A stretch of DNA of 49,079 nt, taken from contig NZ_JAKKFF010000012.1 of NCBI RefSeq assembly GCF_022229015.1, positions 1-49,079 on the forward strand. The letters are read 5' to 3'. The position numbers and the translations under genes were made by a program. The notes beneath the pieces were generated by a model. It made no database searches. It saw only the letters and a list, made by a program, of their open reading frames with translations, and had not been told where the DNA came from. This stretch comes from Micromonospora foliorum (lineage in GTDB: Bacteria > Actinomycetota > Actinomycetes > Mycobacteriales > Micromonosporaceae). This document shows positions 27,891 through 37,531 of the stretch, piece by piece. Numbering within the stretch: position 1 is the stretch's first letter; every line of letters begins with the position of its first letter.

Positions 27891-29149
27891 GCCACACGCG
27901 CCAGGAGCATCGCGCTCTGGAAACCGCCGAACCCGCTACCCACGCTCAACACCACGTCGGTCTGCTGCTCGCGGGCGGTGAGCGGCACGTAGTCGAGGTC
28001 GCACTCCGGGTCGCGTTCATGCAGGTTGGCTGTCGGCGGCACCACCCCGTGCTTGATGGCCAGGGCCGACGCCGCGATCTCGATCGACCCGATGGCGCCG
28101 AGCGAGTGGCCGATCATCGACTTGATCGAGCTGACCGGCGTGCGGTATGCGTGGTCGCCGAGGCTCCGCTTGAACGCCGCCGTCTCGTGCCGGTCGTTCT
28201 GCTTCGTACCCGAGCCGTGCGCGTTGATGTAGTCGACGGCGTCACCGGGCAGCTGGGCGTCGGCGAGCGCGACCCGGATCGCCTCGGCCATCTCCCGCCC
28301 GTCGGGCCGCAGGCCGGTCATGTGGAACGCGTTGGAGCGGGAGGCGAACCCGACCAGCTCGGCGTAGATCTGCGCACCTCGCCGGCGGGCGTGCTCCAGC
28401 TCTTCGAGGACGAACATCGCCGACCCCTCGCCGAGGACGAACCCGTCGCGGCTGTTGTCGAACGGCCGCGACGCGTGCGCCGCGTCGTCGTTGCGGGCCG
28501 TGGTCGCCTTGATCGCGTCGAAGCAGGCCACCGTGATCGGCGAGATCGGGGCGTCGGTCGCGCCGGCGATCATCACGTCGGCCGAGCCCTCGCGGATCAG
28601 CTCCCGGGCGTGGCCGACCGAGTCGAGGCCCGACGTGCAGCCGGTGGAGACCACCGTCGCCGGACCTTCAGCCCCGACCGACCACGCCACCTCCCGGGCG
28701 AACGAGCTCGGCACCAGATAGTCGTAGAGGTGCGGGGTGGCGTACCGGTGGTCGGTCAGCCATTTCCGGCCGCCGTCGCTGACCACGACGTACTCCTCTT
28801 CGAGGCTCATCGTGGCCCCGACCGCCGTGCCGACACTGACGCCGACCCGGGTCGGGTCGACGACCTCGAAGCCGCTGTCGGCGAGCGCCTCCCGGGTGCA
28901 GACCACCGCCATCTGAGCCGCCCGGTCCATCCGGCGGATCTCCTGCGGCGACAGGCCCTCGGCGGCCGGGTCGAAGTCGGCCTCCGCGGCCACTCGCGAC
29001 CGGAAGGGCGTGGCGTCGAAGAACGACAGGGTACGGGTGGCCGTACGGCCAGCGGTCAACAGTTCCCAGAACGCCTTGGTGCCCAGTCCACCGGGGGCGA
29101 TGACGCCAATCCCGGTGATGACCACCCGACGGTCGGATGTGCTCGTCAT
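27887..29149 (-). CDS. Type II PKS ketosynthase alpha
   Basis: 420 residues, complete. The nucleophile Cys171 is in STGCTSGLD, with His311 ([14 protein letters not shown]) and His348 ([12 protein letters not shown]) completing the decarboxylative condensation site. The [15 protein letters not shown] start and [14 protein letters not shown] are typical of type II KS-alpha proteins of spore pigment and pentangular clusters. AGGAGG precedes the ATG. It is the first gene of a minus-strand operon that continues to accC with overlaps or tiny gaps. Confidence 0.97.
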   Translation of the reverse strand: MTSTSDRRVVITGIGVIAPGGLGTKAFWELLTAGRTATRTLSFFDATPFRSRVAAEADFDPAAEGLSPQEIRRMDRAAQMAVVCTREALADSGFEVVDPTRVGVSVGTAVGATMSLEEEYVVVSDGGRKWLTDHRYATPHLYDYLVPSSFAREVAWSVGAEGPATVVSTGCTSGLDSVGHARELIREGSADVMIAGATDAPISPITVACFDAIKATTARNDDAAHASRPFDNSRDGFVLGEGSAMFVLEELEHARRRGAQIYAELVGFASRSNAFHMTGLRPDGREMAEAIRVALADAQLPGDAVDYINAHGSGTKQNDRHETAAFKRSLGDHAYRTPVSSIKSMIGHSLGAIGSIEIAASALAIKHGVVPPTANLHERDPECDLDYVPLTAREQQTDVVLSVGSGFGGFQSAMLLARVA

Positions 29150-29230
29150 GGAAGACCTCCTGGCCGCGATGTCCGTGTGAAAGCTAGGGACGGCCGGTCG
29201 AACGGCGCTGGAGCGTCGGTCGAGGGCCTG

Positions 29231-30019
29231 TCACGAGGCCCTGGCCAGCCCTGGGCGCAGTGGCCCGCCGGCGGCCAACACCTCCCGCTGGAGCCGCTGG
29301 AGGTCAGGCGAAGGGTCCAGGCCCAACTCCTCACTGAGCACCCGGCGCAGGTGGTGGTACGCCTGCAACGCCTCGCCCCGGCGTCCGGACCGGTTGAGCG
29401 CCACGATGAGCTGACGGTGGAACCACTCGTTGAGCGGGTACGTGCCCACGAGGTAGCGCAGCTCGCCGATCAGCTCGCGGTGCCGACCGAGCGTGATGTC
29501 GGCCTGGATGCGCAGCTCCAGCGCCCGGATCCACTGCTCCTGCAGGTGGATCGCGTGGGCCTCCAACGCCGGCCCGAACGTCACGTTGGCGCCCACCGGC
29601 CCGCTCCACATGGCCAGCGCCCGCCGCAGCACCTCGGCGCCCTCCTCGGGCCGGTCCGACTCGATGTGCGAGCGGCCCTGGTCGAGCATCGTCTCGAACA
29701 CCTCGGCGTCGAGCTGGCCCGGCTCCACCCTGAGCAGGTAGCCGCGTGCGCGGCTCTCCAGCACGGTCCGGTCCGGGGTCTCTATGCCCTCCTTCGCGAA
29801 GAGCTTGCGCAGGTGGTAGATGTAGGTCTGCACCGTGGTGACGGCGCTGCGCGCCGGATCGTCACCCCACAGCTCCCGGATTATCGAGTCGACCAGAACG
29901 ACCCGGTTGGCCCGCATCACCAGCAGCGCCAGCACGGTCCGCACCTTCGGCGGCGTCGGCGTGCAGATCCGGCCTTCGTGGATCACTTCCAGCGACCCGA
30001 GGATCTCGTACCTGACCAC
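29231..30019 (-). CDS. SARP-family pathway activator
   Basis: 262 residues: N-terminal OmpR-like winged helix (YEILGSLEVIHEGR, ALLVMRANRVVLVDSIIREL, TTVQTYIYHLRKLF) followed by a bacterial transcriptional activation domain (EPGQLDAEVFETMLDQG to the C-terminus). SARPs such as DnrI and ActII-4 activate aromatic polyketide genes by binding heptamer repeats. The GTG at 30019 is preferred over the ATG at 30040 because it has a GGGGGG ribosome-binding site, begins exactly at the family N-terminus, and the ATG lies in a likely -10 hexamer. It is codirectional with and 81 bases upstream of KS-alpha, so it may be part of the same transcript. Confidence 0.93.
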   Translation of the reverse strand: MVRYEILGSLEVIHEGRICTPTPPKVRTVLALLVMRANRVVLVDSIIRELWGDDPARSAVTTVQTYIYHLRKLFAKEGIETPDRTVLESRARGYLLRVEPGQLDAEVFETMLDQGRSHIESDRPEEGAEVLRRALAMWSGPVGANVTFGPALEAHAIHLQEQWIRALELRIQADITLGRHRELIGELRYLVGTYPLNEWFHRQLIVALNRSGRRGEALQAYHHLRRVLSEELGLDPSPDLQRLQREVLAAGGPLRPGLARAS

Positions 30020-30035
30020 AGTGGTCCCCCCATTC

Positions 30036-30063
30036 CCCATAGCACTCGTCGAGACGCTCTCAA
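30036..30063 (-). promoter_or_regulatory. Candidate promoter of the SARP gene
   Basis: On the minus strand TTGAGA (30063-30058) and TATGGG (30041-30036) are separated by 16 bases. The -10 element covers the alternative ATG at 30040. Confidence 0.4.
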
Positions 30064-30251
30064 GCTATGGATGAGCGGGGCGGGTCGGAACGACCGCAGG
30101 TAGCGAGATCACGGGTTCTTCCGAGGATCGATCCATGTCGAAAGTTGTACGGCGGATACCCCTTTGATCGCTCGATGCTTCCTCAAGGCAACCTCCACCA
30201 GAGGCGGGAAGACTCGCCGGGCCCCCACGCCCCCTGGGTTAGGAGTCACAC

Positions 30252-31439
30252 ATGTCGCGCCGCCTCTTCACCTCCGAGTCGGTCACCGAAGGTCATCCCG
30301 ACAAGATCGCCGATCAGATCAGCGACGGGATCCTCGACGCGCTACTGGCGCAGGACCCGCACAGCCGGGTCGCCGTCGAGAGCCTGATCACCACCGGCCA
30401 GGTCCACGTCGCGGGCGAGGTCACCACGCAGGCCTACGCCGACATCCCACGCATCGTGCGTGAAACAGTCCTGGGCATCGGGTACGACTCGTCGAAGAAG
30501 GGCTTCGACGGCGCCTCCTGCGGCGTCAGCATCTCGATCGGTGCCCAGTCGCCCGACATCGCGCAGGGCGTCGACACGGCGATCGAGCTGCGCGACGGCT
30601 CGTCCGGCGGCGGGCTCGACGCCCAGGGCGCCGGTGACCAGGGCATGATGTTCGGCTTCGCCTGCTCGGAGACGCCGGAGCTGATGCCGCTGCCGATCGC
30701 GCTGGCCCATCGTCTGGCCCGTCGCCTGGCCGCCGTCCGCAAGGACGGCACGGTGCCCTACCTGCGGCCGGACGGCAAGACCCAGGTCACCGTCGAGTAC
30801 GACGGCCTACGCCCGGTCCGGCTCGACACCGTCGTGGTCTCCACGCAGCACGCCGCCCACATCTCCCTCGACGACCTGCTCACGCCCGACATCCGCAACC
30901 ACGTGATCACGCCGGAGCTGGAGGCCCTCGACCTCGACACCGAGGGCTACCGGCTACTGGTCAACCCGACGGGGCGGTTCGAGATCGGTGGCCCGATGGG
31001 CGACGCGGGCCTGACCGGCCGGAAGATCATCGTCGACACCTACGGCGGGTACGCCCGGCACGGTGGTGGCGCGTTCTCGGGCAAGGACCCGTCGAAGGTC
31101 GACCGGTCGGCGGCGTACGCGATGCGGTGGGTGGCGAAGAACGTCGTCGCCGCGGGCCTGGCGGAGCGGTGTGAGGCGCAGGTGGCCTACGCGATCGGCA
31201 AGGCCCATCCGGTGAGCCTGTTCGTGGAGACCTTCGGCACGGAGACGGTGCCGCTCGACCGGATCGAGAAGGCGATCGGGGAGGTCTTCGACCTGCGTCC
31301 GGCGGCGATCATCCGCGACCTGGACCTCCTGCGTCCGATCTACCAGCAGACGGCGGCCTACGGTCACTTCGGCCGTGAGCTCCCGGACCTGACCTGGGAG
31401 CGCACGGACCGCGCCGCGGACCTCAAGGCCGCTTGTTGA
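30252..31439 (+). CDS. metK: S-adenosylmethionine synthetase
   Basis: 395 residues, complete MetK. The signatures [16 protein letters not shown] and GGGAFSGKD are intact. It makes SAM from methionine and ATP. AGGAG lies 8 bases before the ATG. The gene is divergent from the SARP and convergent with a response regulator gene. As a cluster member with three O-methyltransferases and ahcY-adoK it likely raises SAM supply during production; a housekeeping metK is expected elsewhere in the genome. Confidence 0.96.
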   Translation: MSRRLFTSESVTEGHPDKIADQISDGILDALLAQDPHSRVAVESLITTGQVHVAGEVTTQAYADIPRIVRETVLGIGYDSSKKGFDGASCGVSISIGAQSPDIAQGVDTAIELRDGSSGGGLDAQGAGDQGMMFGFACSETPELMPLPIALAHRLARRLAAVRKDGTVPYLRPDGKTQVTVEYDGLRPVRLDTVVVSTQHAAHISLDDLLTPDIRNHVITPELEALDLDTEGYRLLVNPTGRFEIGGPMGDAGLTGRKIIVDTYGGYARHGGGAFSGKDPSKVDRSAAYAMRWVAKNVVAAGLAERCEAQVAYAIGKAHPVSLFVETFGTETVPLDRIEKAIGEVFDLRPAAIIRDLDLLRPIYQQTAAYGHFGRELPDLTWERTDRAADLKAAC

Positions 31440-31455
31440 GGAACCTCCCCGACCG

Positions 31456-32193
31456 CTAAGGCGGCGGGCGGCGAGGGCGGGGCACCAACCGGTCGTGTGG
31501 CAGCGTCACCAGTGACGCTGCCACCGCCTTGTTGACCGCGTCGATGCGGGAGACCGCGCCGAGCTTCGCGAAGATGCGACGCAGGTGGCTCTTCACCGTG
31601 GCCTCGGTCAGGTCGAGCCGGCGCGCGATCTGGGCATTGGTCATCGCCTCGGCCGCGAGTTGGAGGATCTCCAGCTCGACGGGGGACAGAATGGCGGACT
31701 CCGCGTTCTGCACCTGCACCAGGCTCTGACCGGAGACCGAGAGCAGCACCGAGCCGCTGCCGTCCCGCGATTTGCGGATCGCGGCGACCAGTTCCTCACG
31801 ACCCACGCTCTTGAGCAGGTAGGCGCGCACCCCGGCGGCGATCAGACGGCGCAGCAGGTCAGGGCTGTCGTACATGCTGAGGATGACGACCGCGCTGTCG
31901 GGTGACACCTCACGAATGCGGCGCACCGTGACCACCGGGTCGTCACCGGGGATCTCGACGTCGAGCAACACCACGTCGGGACGCTCCGACGCCGCCTTGG
32001 CGACCGCGGTGGCCGAGTCGCCCGCCTCGTCGACCACGTCGAGGTCGGCGTGGACCTCGAGCACCCAGCGCAACCCCTCGCGGACGAGAGCGTGGTCGTC
32101 GACTATGAGGATGGTGGTGGCGCCGGCGGGAGACCCGCCGTCGGACCGCGTCAACCTGACCCCCAGACCCCGTCTCCCGCCGCAAGCGTGCAC
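31456..32193 (-). CDS. Orphan NarL/LuxR-family response regulator
   Basis: About 245 residues from the GTG at 32193; TTG 32154 and GTG 32265 are alternatives, none with a decisive ribosome-binding site. Receiver domain begins TTILIVDDHALVREGLR, with the phosphoacceptor Asp in VVLLDVEIPGD and Lys in YLLKS; a LuxR-type HTH follows (LSPVELEILQLAAEAMTNAQ). No kinase lies next to it. Its HTH tail ([20 protein letters not shown]) is almost identical to that of the regulator at 42.7 kb, so the two may share target DNA or a kinase. It ends 16 bases from metK, tail to tail. Confidence 0.88.
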   Translation of the reverse strand: MHACGGRRGLGVRLTRSDGGSPAGATTILIVDDHALVREGLRWVLEVHADLDVVDEAGDSATAVAKAASERPDVVLLDVEIPGDDPVVTVRRIREVSPDSAVVILSMYDSPDLLRRLIAAGVRAYLLKSVGREELVAAIRKSRDGSGSVLLSVSGQSLVQVQNAESAILSPVELEILQLAAEAMTNAQIARRLDLTEATVKSHLRRIFAKLGAVSRIDAVNKAVAASLVTLPHDRLVPRPRRPPP

Positions 32194-32283
32194 ATGATTG
32201 GCACCGTATCGCGGGCGTGTGACGCCGCAGCTATCGTGGCGTCCTCCCGACACGAAGAACGCCACGATCGCCGCACGATTCTG

Positions 32284-33405
32284 TCAGTCTTGTGTGGACA
32301 GAAGGACCAACTCGCCGATGCCGAGGCCCTTGTTGGCGATGTAGAAGCTGCCGTCCCCTGCGATGGCGAACGACATCGGGGAGTCCAGGCCGGTGCTCGC
32401 CAGTTCCCGGTGGCTACCGTCGCGCTCCACCCGGATCAACGCACCGGTGGAATCGCCCGAGCTGAGCCCGTTCTTCGCGATCTCCAGCACGACCAGCCGG
32501 CCGCGCTTGTCGAACGCGATGTCGATGATGTTGGTGAAGCCGGTCGCGAAGATCGTCGGCTCCTGCCCGGGCACCAGCCGCCACACCCGGGCCCCGCCGT
32601 TGGGGAACGGGTGCCCGGTCAGTTGTCCGATGTAGAGGGCACCGTCCGGGCCGCGGGTGATGGTGACCGGCACGAACTGGATCGGCGTCGTCGAGCCGGG
32701 CGGCAGACCCCACTCCGGCGGCGCCGGAACCTGCTCCTGCGGCCAGACGTGTTCGGCCGTGACCACGCCACGACGGTCGATCCGGAGCACGTCGTTGGCG
32801 GCCGCGTCGAGCGCGTAGACGTCCCGCCCGTCGGCGATGACGGCGTAGGGCTGGCTCTCCGGGATGACACCGTCGGGGTTGTTCTGCCCCTCGTAGGCAG
32901 AGAGGTCGCCGACGACCGACCAGCGGCGCTTCCCCTCGACCCGGAGAACCGTTCCCATCGTGGCCCCGGCCGCGCCGAGCAGGTCGCGAGAGACCGGGTC
33001 GGTGCTGTAGCCCATCGCCACCAGCAGTTTGCCCTGCCGGTCGAAGGCCAGGTCGTGTGCGCCGTAGACGGAGAAGCCGGCACCGGTGCTGCGCAGCGAC
33101 GGCAGGCCCGTCACGACTCGCTTCTGCCAGCCGTGACGGACCGCCGTGATCGCACCGGTCGAGCCGTAGCAGAGGTTGGTGCCGAACGTGCCGGGGATGC
33201 AGACGCCGTCGCCGCCGACCCCGGCCTCGGCGACGTAGACGGTGCCGGCGCGGTCGATGGCGACACCGCGAGGGTTGTCGAGGTTGCGGGCGACGACGGT
33301 CAGTCGCCCGGTGGTCGAGGTGGCCGCGGTGGCGGGCGCGGCAATGCCGGCCGCCAGTACCAGCGGCACGGCCAGCGACAACGTTCGTCGCATCGCGTCG
33401 AGCAT
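32284..33405 (-). CDS. Exported ScyD/ScyE-family beta-propeller protein
   Basis: 373 residues with a Sec signal peptide (MRRTLSLAVPLVLAAGIAAP, cleavage near ATAA). The mature part has the repeating blades of an NHL-like propeller: NLDNPRGVAIDRAGTVYVAE, GAHDLAFDRQGKLLVAMG, NIIDIAFDKRGRLVVLEIA, GLDSPMSFAIAGDGSFYIAN. This matches the ScyD/ScyE family named after scytonemin biosynthesis, in which the cyanobacterial members act outside the plasma membrane in late (dimerising) steps. The family is also common in actinobacteria without known role. GAGGAG precedes the ATG by 6 bases. It follows the membrane multicopper oxidase gene by 88 bases on the same strand. Confidence 0.85.
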   Translation of the reverse strand: MLDAMRRTLSLAVPLVLAAGIAAPATAATSTTGRLTVVARNLDNPRGVAIDRAGTVYVAEAGVGGDGVCIPGTFGTNLCYGSTGAITAVRHGWQKRVVTGLPSLRSTGAGFSVYGAHDLAFDRQGKLLVAMGYSTDPVSRDLLGAAGATMGTVLRVEGKRRWSVVGDLSAYEGQNNPDGVIPESQPYAVIADGRDVYALDAAANDVLRIDRRGVVTAEHVWPQEQVPAPPEWGLPPGSTTPIQFVPVTITRGPDGALYIGQLTGHPFPNGGARVWRLVPGQEPTIFATGFTNIIDIAFDKRGRLVVLEIAKNGLSSGDSTGALIRVERDGSHRELASTGLDSPMSFAIAGDGSFYIANKGLGIGELVLLSTQD

Positions 33406-33493
33406 GGGTTCTCCTCAGCAAGAGGGGTTCGGATGCGAACGACGCTGCCGGCGTTGCCTCGAGGCCCGGTGGAGGAAGGCTCGACAGGGCCGC

Positions 33494-35605
33494 CTACTCC
33501 GGCTGGTTGGGAGTGCCGCGCCCCAGCTCGTAGGGGGACGTCACGCCCTCGTAGGCGAGGTGCATCACCATGCCGTTGGCCGCGTGGTCGAGGTTGTGAC
33601 AGTGGTCCATCCAGAGCCCCGGGTTGTCCGCCGTGAAGCCGATCTCGTAGATCTGGCCGGGGATCACGTCGAGGCTGTCGATCCACCACGGCGACCCGGT
33701 CGCTCGCACGCCGTTGCGGGACAGCACCAACGCGTGATGGCCGTGCAGGTGCATCGGGTGGTTCTGGTGGCTGCGGTTGACGATCCGCACCTTGACCACG
33801 TCGCCCATCCGGACCATCAGCGTCGGGGTGTCGGGGAAGCTGTGCCCGTTGATGATCGGCACCAGGTGGAGTCCGCCGTTGTAGAAGGACAGCCGGTCGT
33901 CGAGGAGCTGGGTGAACGAGCGGTCGTACGACGAGCCCGCGTCGAAGGGCCGGGAGCCCCCGGAACCGTACGACAGCGGGTCGAACTGCTTCCCGTCGTC
34001 GACGACCTTCGGCGTCGAGGTGTCACCCGGTGGCGCCAGGACCAGCCCGCCGTCGCGGTTGGCGAGGTCGGTCAGGCGTACCGGGCCCGCCGGCATCGGG
34101 AATGTCACGTCGTAGCGTCCACCGGTCGCCAGCCCGAACCGCGGGTCGGTCAGCGGGGTCGGGCCGTTGACGTCGACCCCGTCGATCGCGGCCACCCGCA
34201 CCGGCGTGCCGTTGACCGTCAGCGAGCGTGGGCGGCTGTCGGTGGACGGGTTGTTGTCGGTGTTGACCAGGCGTAGCCGTACCGGCGTGCCCGGGGCGAC
34301 CTCCTGCCGTTGCAGCGTGTCGCTGGTGCCGAACGAGACGATGTTGTCGTCCGGCGTACGCCACTCGTGGGCCATCACCACGAAGTCCCGCTCGCCGGGT
34401 GGTGGGCCGTCGCGCGGCTCGACGATGAGCGCGCCGAACAGGCCCCGCCGGATCGCCTCCAGCGGGTTCTGGTGGGTGTGGTACCAGAAGGTGCCGACCT
34501 GCTCGGCGACGAACCGGTAGGTGAAGGTGCCGCCCGGCTCCACCGCGTTCTGCGTCGCGCCGGCCACGCCGTCCTCACCGTTGGGCACGTCGAGGCCGTG
34601 CCAGTGGATCGTCACGTTCTCGTCGGGGATCTCGTTGTGCAGCGTCACCTCGACGAGGTCGCCCTCGCGGACCCGCAGCTCCGGCCCGGGCGACTCACCG
34701 TTGTACGTCAGCGCCTCGATCTCGGTGCCCGACGAGAGCCGTACCGTGGCGTTCTTCGCGGTCAGGGTGAAGGCCTTGTTGGGCTTGCCGGTCCGCGGGC
34801 CGCGCAGGTCGTCGACGGAGACCCCGCCATGACCGCCGTGACCGAACGAAGGGCCGCCGCCGTAGTCGACGTTGTCGTGGGACGTCATGGTCATTCGGTC
34901 GGGCAGCCGGCTGCTCTGGGCCGCGTAGGTGACGCCAGCGGCGACGACCAGCACCACGACGGCGGTCTGCGCGATGGCGCGCAGGGCGCTGGCACGTCGG
35001 CCACGGCGTGCGAAGTCGGTCGCGGTGACGACCCGCAGGCGACGCCCCTGCCAGAGCCAGAGCACCAGCACCGACATGAGGATCGGCGCGGCATGGGTCG
35101 CGATGTCGTCGAGGTAGGAAGGGACCGGACGGGACACGTACGCGAAGTAGACGCCGATGACCGTCGCCACGGCCGTCACCTGGACCGGCACGACGAATCT
35201 GGGGTTGGCGGCGGCGCTGCGCGTCTCGACGTCGACCGGCGCGTCGTCGCGGTTGGCCAGGGCGCGCAGGCCCGGCACGGTCCAGACGGCGACGGCCAGC
35301 ATCGGCAGCAGCAGGAGCGGCATCTGCACGATCACGCGGTTGTCGGCGAAGATCCAGTCGACGGCGAGCATCAGCCCGATCGCGACGCACTTGACGACAA
35401 GCACCACCAGCGCGGCGACGAGCAGACGCAGTAGTCGACGGGCGCTTTTCCGCAGCGCCACGGGCGTCGGCCGCCAGGCCAGCCGCGTGACGAGGATCGC
35501 CGCGGACAGCCAGATCAGGAACAGGACCCCGGCCAGGATCCCATCGGCGTTCTCTCCGACCTCAAACATGACGCCAACATACGGAGGGTGCGCACCCCAT
35601 GACAT
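33494..35605 (-). CDS. Membrane-anchored multicopper oxidase (six TM plus cupredoxin domains)
   Basis: 703 residues. Six membrane helices (about 22-44, 60-84, 92-113, 136-157, 171-187, 210-229); positive loops (RPTPVALRKSARR, QGRRLRVV...RRGRR) put the catalytic part outside. A His/Gly stretch (GPSFGHGGHGG) precedes three cupredoxin domains. Copper ligands are complete: HWHG 334-337, WYHTH 374-378, HPMHLHGHH 616-624, HCHNLDH 668-674 with type 1 Cys669. It oxidises phenols or metal ions with O2 at the outer membrane face. An ATG at 35569 is an alternative start. Probably co-transcribed with the ScyD/E-like gene. Confidence 0.9.
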   Translation of the reverse strand: MSWGAHPPYVGVMFEVGENADGILAGVLFLIWLSAAILVTRLAWRPTPVALRKSARRLLRLLVAALVVLVVKCVAIGLMLAVDWIFADNRVIVQMPLLLLPMLAVAVWTVPGLRALANRDDAPVDVETRSAAANPRFVVPVQVTAVATVIGVYFAYVSRPVPSYLDDIATHAAPILMSVLVLWLWQGRRLRVVTATDFARRGRRASALRAIAQTAVVVLVVAAGVTYAAQSSRLPDRMTMTSHDNVDYGGGPSFGHGGHGGVSVDDLRGPRTGKPNKAFTLTAKNATVRLSSGTEIEALTYNGESPGPELRVREGDLVEVTLHNEIPDENVTIHWHGLDVPNGEDGVAGATQNAVEPGGTFTYRFVAEQVGTFWYHTHQNPLEAIRRGLFGALIVEPRDGPPPGERDFVVMAHEWRTPDDNIVSFGTSDTLQRQEVAPGTPVRLRLVNTDNNPSTDSRPRSLTVNGTPVRVAAIDGVDVNGPTPLTDPRFGLATGGRYDVTFPMPAGPVRLTDLANRDGGLVLAPPGDTSTPKVVDDGKQFDPLSYGSGGSRPFDAGSSYDRSFTQLLDDRLSFYNGGLHLVPIINGHSFPDTPTLMVRMGDVVKVRIVNRSHQNHPMHLHGHHALVLSRNGVRATGSPWWIDSLDVIPGQIYEIGFTADNPGLWMDHCHNLDHAANGMVMHLAYEGVTSPYELGRGTPNQPE

Positions 35606-35651
35606 CCGTCGCTGAACGGCAGGGTCGTACGGCGATCACCGTAGCCGGGAT

Positions 35652-35668
35652 CCCCTGCGAAACAGGGG
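35652..35668 (-). terminator. Short hairpin between the multicopper oxidase and response regulator genes
   Basis: CCCCTG / CAGGGG with a 5-nt loop lies 6 bases beyond the response regulator stop codon. Six base pairs only, so a weak terminator at best. Confidence 0.45.
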
Positions 35669-35674
35669 CCGTAG

Positions 35675-36334
35675 CTAGCCGCCGGGCGCGACGAGCCCGG
35701 TCTGGTAGGCGAGCACGACGAGTTGCGCCCGGTCGCGGACGCGGAGCTTGACCATGGCCCGGTGGACGTGGGTACGGGCGGTGGCGGGGCTCATCGAGAG
35801 CCGGCGCCCGATCTCCTCATTGGTCAGCCCGCTGGCCACCAGACTCATCACCTCGCGCTCGCGGTCGGTCAACACCGCCAGCCGGCCGCCGTCGACCGGC
35901 GCCGGCGCCACCTTGCTGACGAACGCGCTCACCAGCCGACTCGTCACCCGCGGCGAGATCAACATGTCGCCGCCGGCCACCACCCGCACCGCCTGACGCA
36001 GCTCGTCGGGCTCGATGTCCTTCAGCAGGAACCCGCTCGCACCGGCGCGCAGCGCCTCGAAGACGTACTCGTCGAGCTCGAAGGTGGTCAGGACGATGAC
36101 CCGCACGGCCGGGAAGCGCTCGACGATCGCGGCGGTGGCCTGCACGCCGTCGAGCACGGGCATTCGCACGTCCATCAGCACGATGTCCGGCCGGGTCGCG
36201 GCCACCATCTCGACAGCCTGGGCGCCGTTGGACGCCTCACCGACCACCTCCAGGTCGTCGCTGTGGTCGAGCAGGCCCCGGAAGCCGGCCCGCACGAGTG
36301 TCTGGTCGTCCGCCAGCACCATCCGGATCGTCAC
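35675..36334 (-). CDS. NarL/LuxR-family response regulator
   Basis: 219 residues: receiver domain (IRMVLADDQTLVRAGFRGLL, phosphoacceptor Asp in IVLMDVRMP, Lys in FLLKD) and LuxR HTH (LTDREREVMSLVASGLTNEE). It overlaps the kinase gene by 4 bases, forming a two-component pair. It lies just upstream of the membrane multicopper oxidase, which may be its target. This pair is of the common DesK/NarX-like actinobacterial type, so a general function is also possible. Confidence 0.94.
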   Translation of the reverse strand: MTIRMVLADDQTLVRAGFRGLLDHSDDLEVVGEASNGAQAVEMVAATRPDIVLMDVRMPVLDGVQATAAIVERFPAVRVIVLTTFELDEYVFEALRAGASGFLLKDIEPDELRQAVRVVAGGDMLISPRVTSRLVSAFVSKVAPAPVDGGRLAVLTDREREVMSLVASGLTNEEIGRRLSMSPATARTHVHRAMVKLRVRDRAQLVVLAYQTGLVAPGG

Positions 36335-37449
36335 GCTGTCTCCTCCACCTCGACCGGCAGCCGCGCGGCCACTCGGAACCCCCCGCCCTCCGGCCGGGGC
36401 CCGGCCTCGAGGGATCCGCCCGCGGCCGTGGCCCGTTCCCGCATGCCGGCCACCCCGTGCCCCCTCCGGCTCGCCCCGGCGCCGACCCCGTCGTCGACGA
36501 TCTCCACCGTGACGGCGCCACCCGCGTAGGTGATGGTGACGTCGACGGTCGTCGCTTCGGCGTGTTTGACCGTGTTGGTGATCGACTCCTGCACGATCCG
36601 GTAGACCGAGAGCGCCACCTCCGGCGGGATCGGGCGCGGGGTGCCGGCGATCCCCGACCGCACCTTCACGCCGGCCTGCTCGGCGACCGCGAAGACACGG
36701 GCCAGGTCGGGCACCTCCCCGGCGTCCCGGAGCATGCCGATCGCCGAGCGGACCTCGTGCATCGCGTCGCGCGCCGCGCCCCGGATGCTCCGCAACGCGG
36801 CCCGCGCCTCGGCCGGCTTGCTGTCGAAGATGTCGTCGGCGAGGCTCGCCTGCACACTGATCGCGGTGATCGTGTGGCCGAGTACGTCGTGGACCTCGCG
36901 GGCGATGCGGAGCCGCTCCTGGGCGACCTCGTGTTGACGCTCCTGCCGCATCACGGCGAGACGCTGTTGTGCCTCCGCCAGCCGGATCCGGCGGGTGCGG
37001 ATCGTCTCGGCGAGCAGCACCACGGCCGCGAGCAGCGAGCCCTCTTCGAGGGTGGCCGAGAGGGCGGGAAAGAACCCCTCGCCGAGCAGCGTGTACCGCA
37101 TGATCAGCTCAAGGACGACGAAGAACCCGGCGACGACGAGCGCCCAGGTGAACCGGCCGGCGGCCGCGACGGAGAAGAGGGCGGCGGCCAGCGGAAGGGC
37201 GGGCGGTATGCCCGGGTATTCGAGCGCGTAGTAGATCATCAGCGCGGTGACCGAGCCGACGAGCACCAGCAGCGGCCAGCGACGCCGGAAGACCAGCAGG
37301 AGCCCGATCACCGCGCCGATCGCGTAGGCGCGCGCGTCCGGCGGCCGGGCGCCCGGCTCGTCGGCGACCCGGATCGCCACCGCCACCACGGCCGCGACGA
37401 CGATCGCGATGAGGGCATCGATCGCGATCCGTCGGACGGCCGGGTTCAT
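36331..37449 (-). CDS. Sensor histidine kinase, DesK/HisKA_3 type
   Basis: 372 residues from ATG 37449, where the membrane domain begins naturally; the ribosome-binding site is weak. About five to six membrane helices in the first 150 residues with almost no extracytoplasmic loops, a coiled linker, the phosphoacceptor His in REVHDVLGHTITAISVQ, and a HATPase_c domain with VQESITNTVKHA and DDGVGAG...GHGVAGMRER. It senses a membrane or intramembrane signal and phosphorylates the adjacent response regulator. Confidence 0.92.
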   Translation of the reverse strand: MNPAVRRIAIDALIAIVVAAVVAVAIRVADEPGARPPDARAYAIGAVIGLLLVFRRRWPLLVLVGSVTALMIYYALEYPGIPPALPLAAALFSVAAAGRFTWALVVAGFFVVLELIMRYTLLGEGFFPALSATLEEGSLLAAVVLLAETIRTRRIRLAEAQQRLAVMRQERQHEVAQERLRIAREVHDVLGHTITAISVQASLADDIFDSKPAEARAALRSIRGAARDAMHEVRSAIGMLRDAGEVPDLARVFAVAEQAGVKVRSGIAGTPRPIPPEVALSVYRIVQESITNTVKHAEATTVDVTITYAGGAVTVEIVDDGVGAGASRRGHGVAGMRERATAAGGSLEAGPRPEGGGFRVAARLPVEVEETA

Positions 37450-37487
37450 GTCCGCAACGGTACGACGCGCGCACCGTCCGTGAGCGA

Positions 37488-37525
37488 GGGCCCCTTCCCA
37501 ACCGGAAACCGTCAGCAAGGGGCCC
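37488..37525 (-). terminator. Terminator after O-methyltransferase 3
   Basis: GGGCCCCTT at 37488 pairs with AAGGGGCCC at 37517, 9 bp with a 20-base loop, just downstream of the minus-strand methyltransferase stop codon. It might instead belong to a family of dispersed intergenic repeats. Confidence 0.6.
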
Positions 37526-37531
37526 GTTCCA

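Noticed and set aside
30121..30180. Possible SARP heptamer repeats (TCGATCC, TCGAAAG, TCGCTCG) between the SARP gene and metK
   Set aside because: Spacing is about 10 bases or irregular and similarity between copies is poor, below what known SARP sites show.
30252..31439. metK as the housekeeping copy unrelated to the cluster
   Set aside because: Not excluded, but the position beside SARP and with ahcY-adoK and three methyltransferases favours a pathway role.
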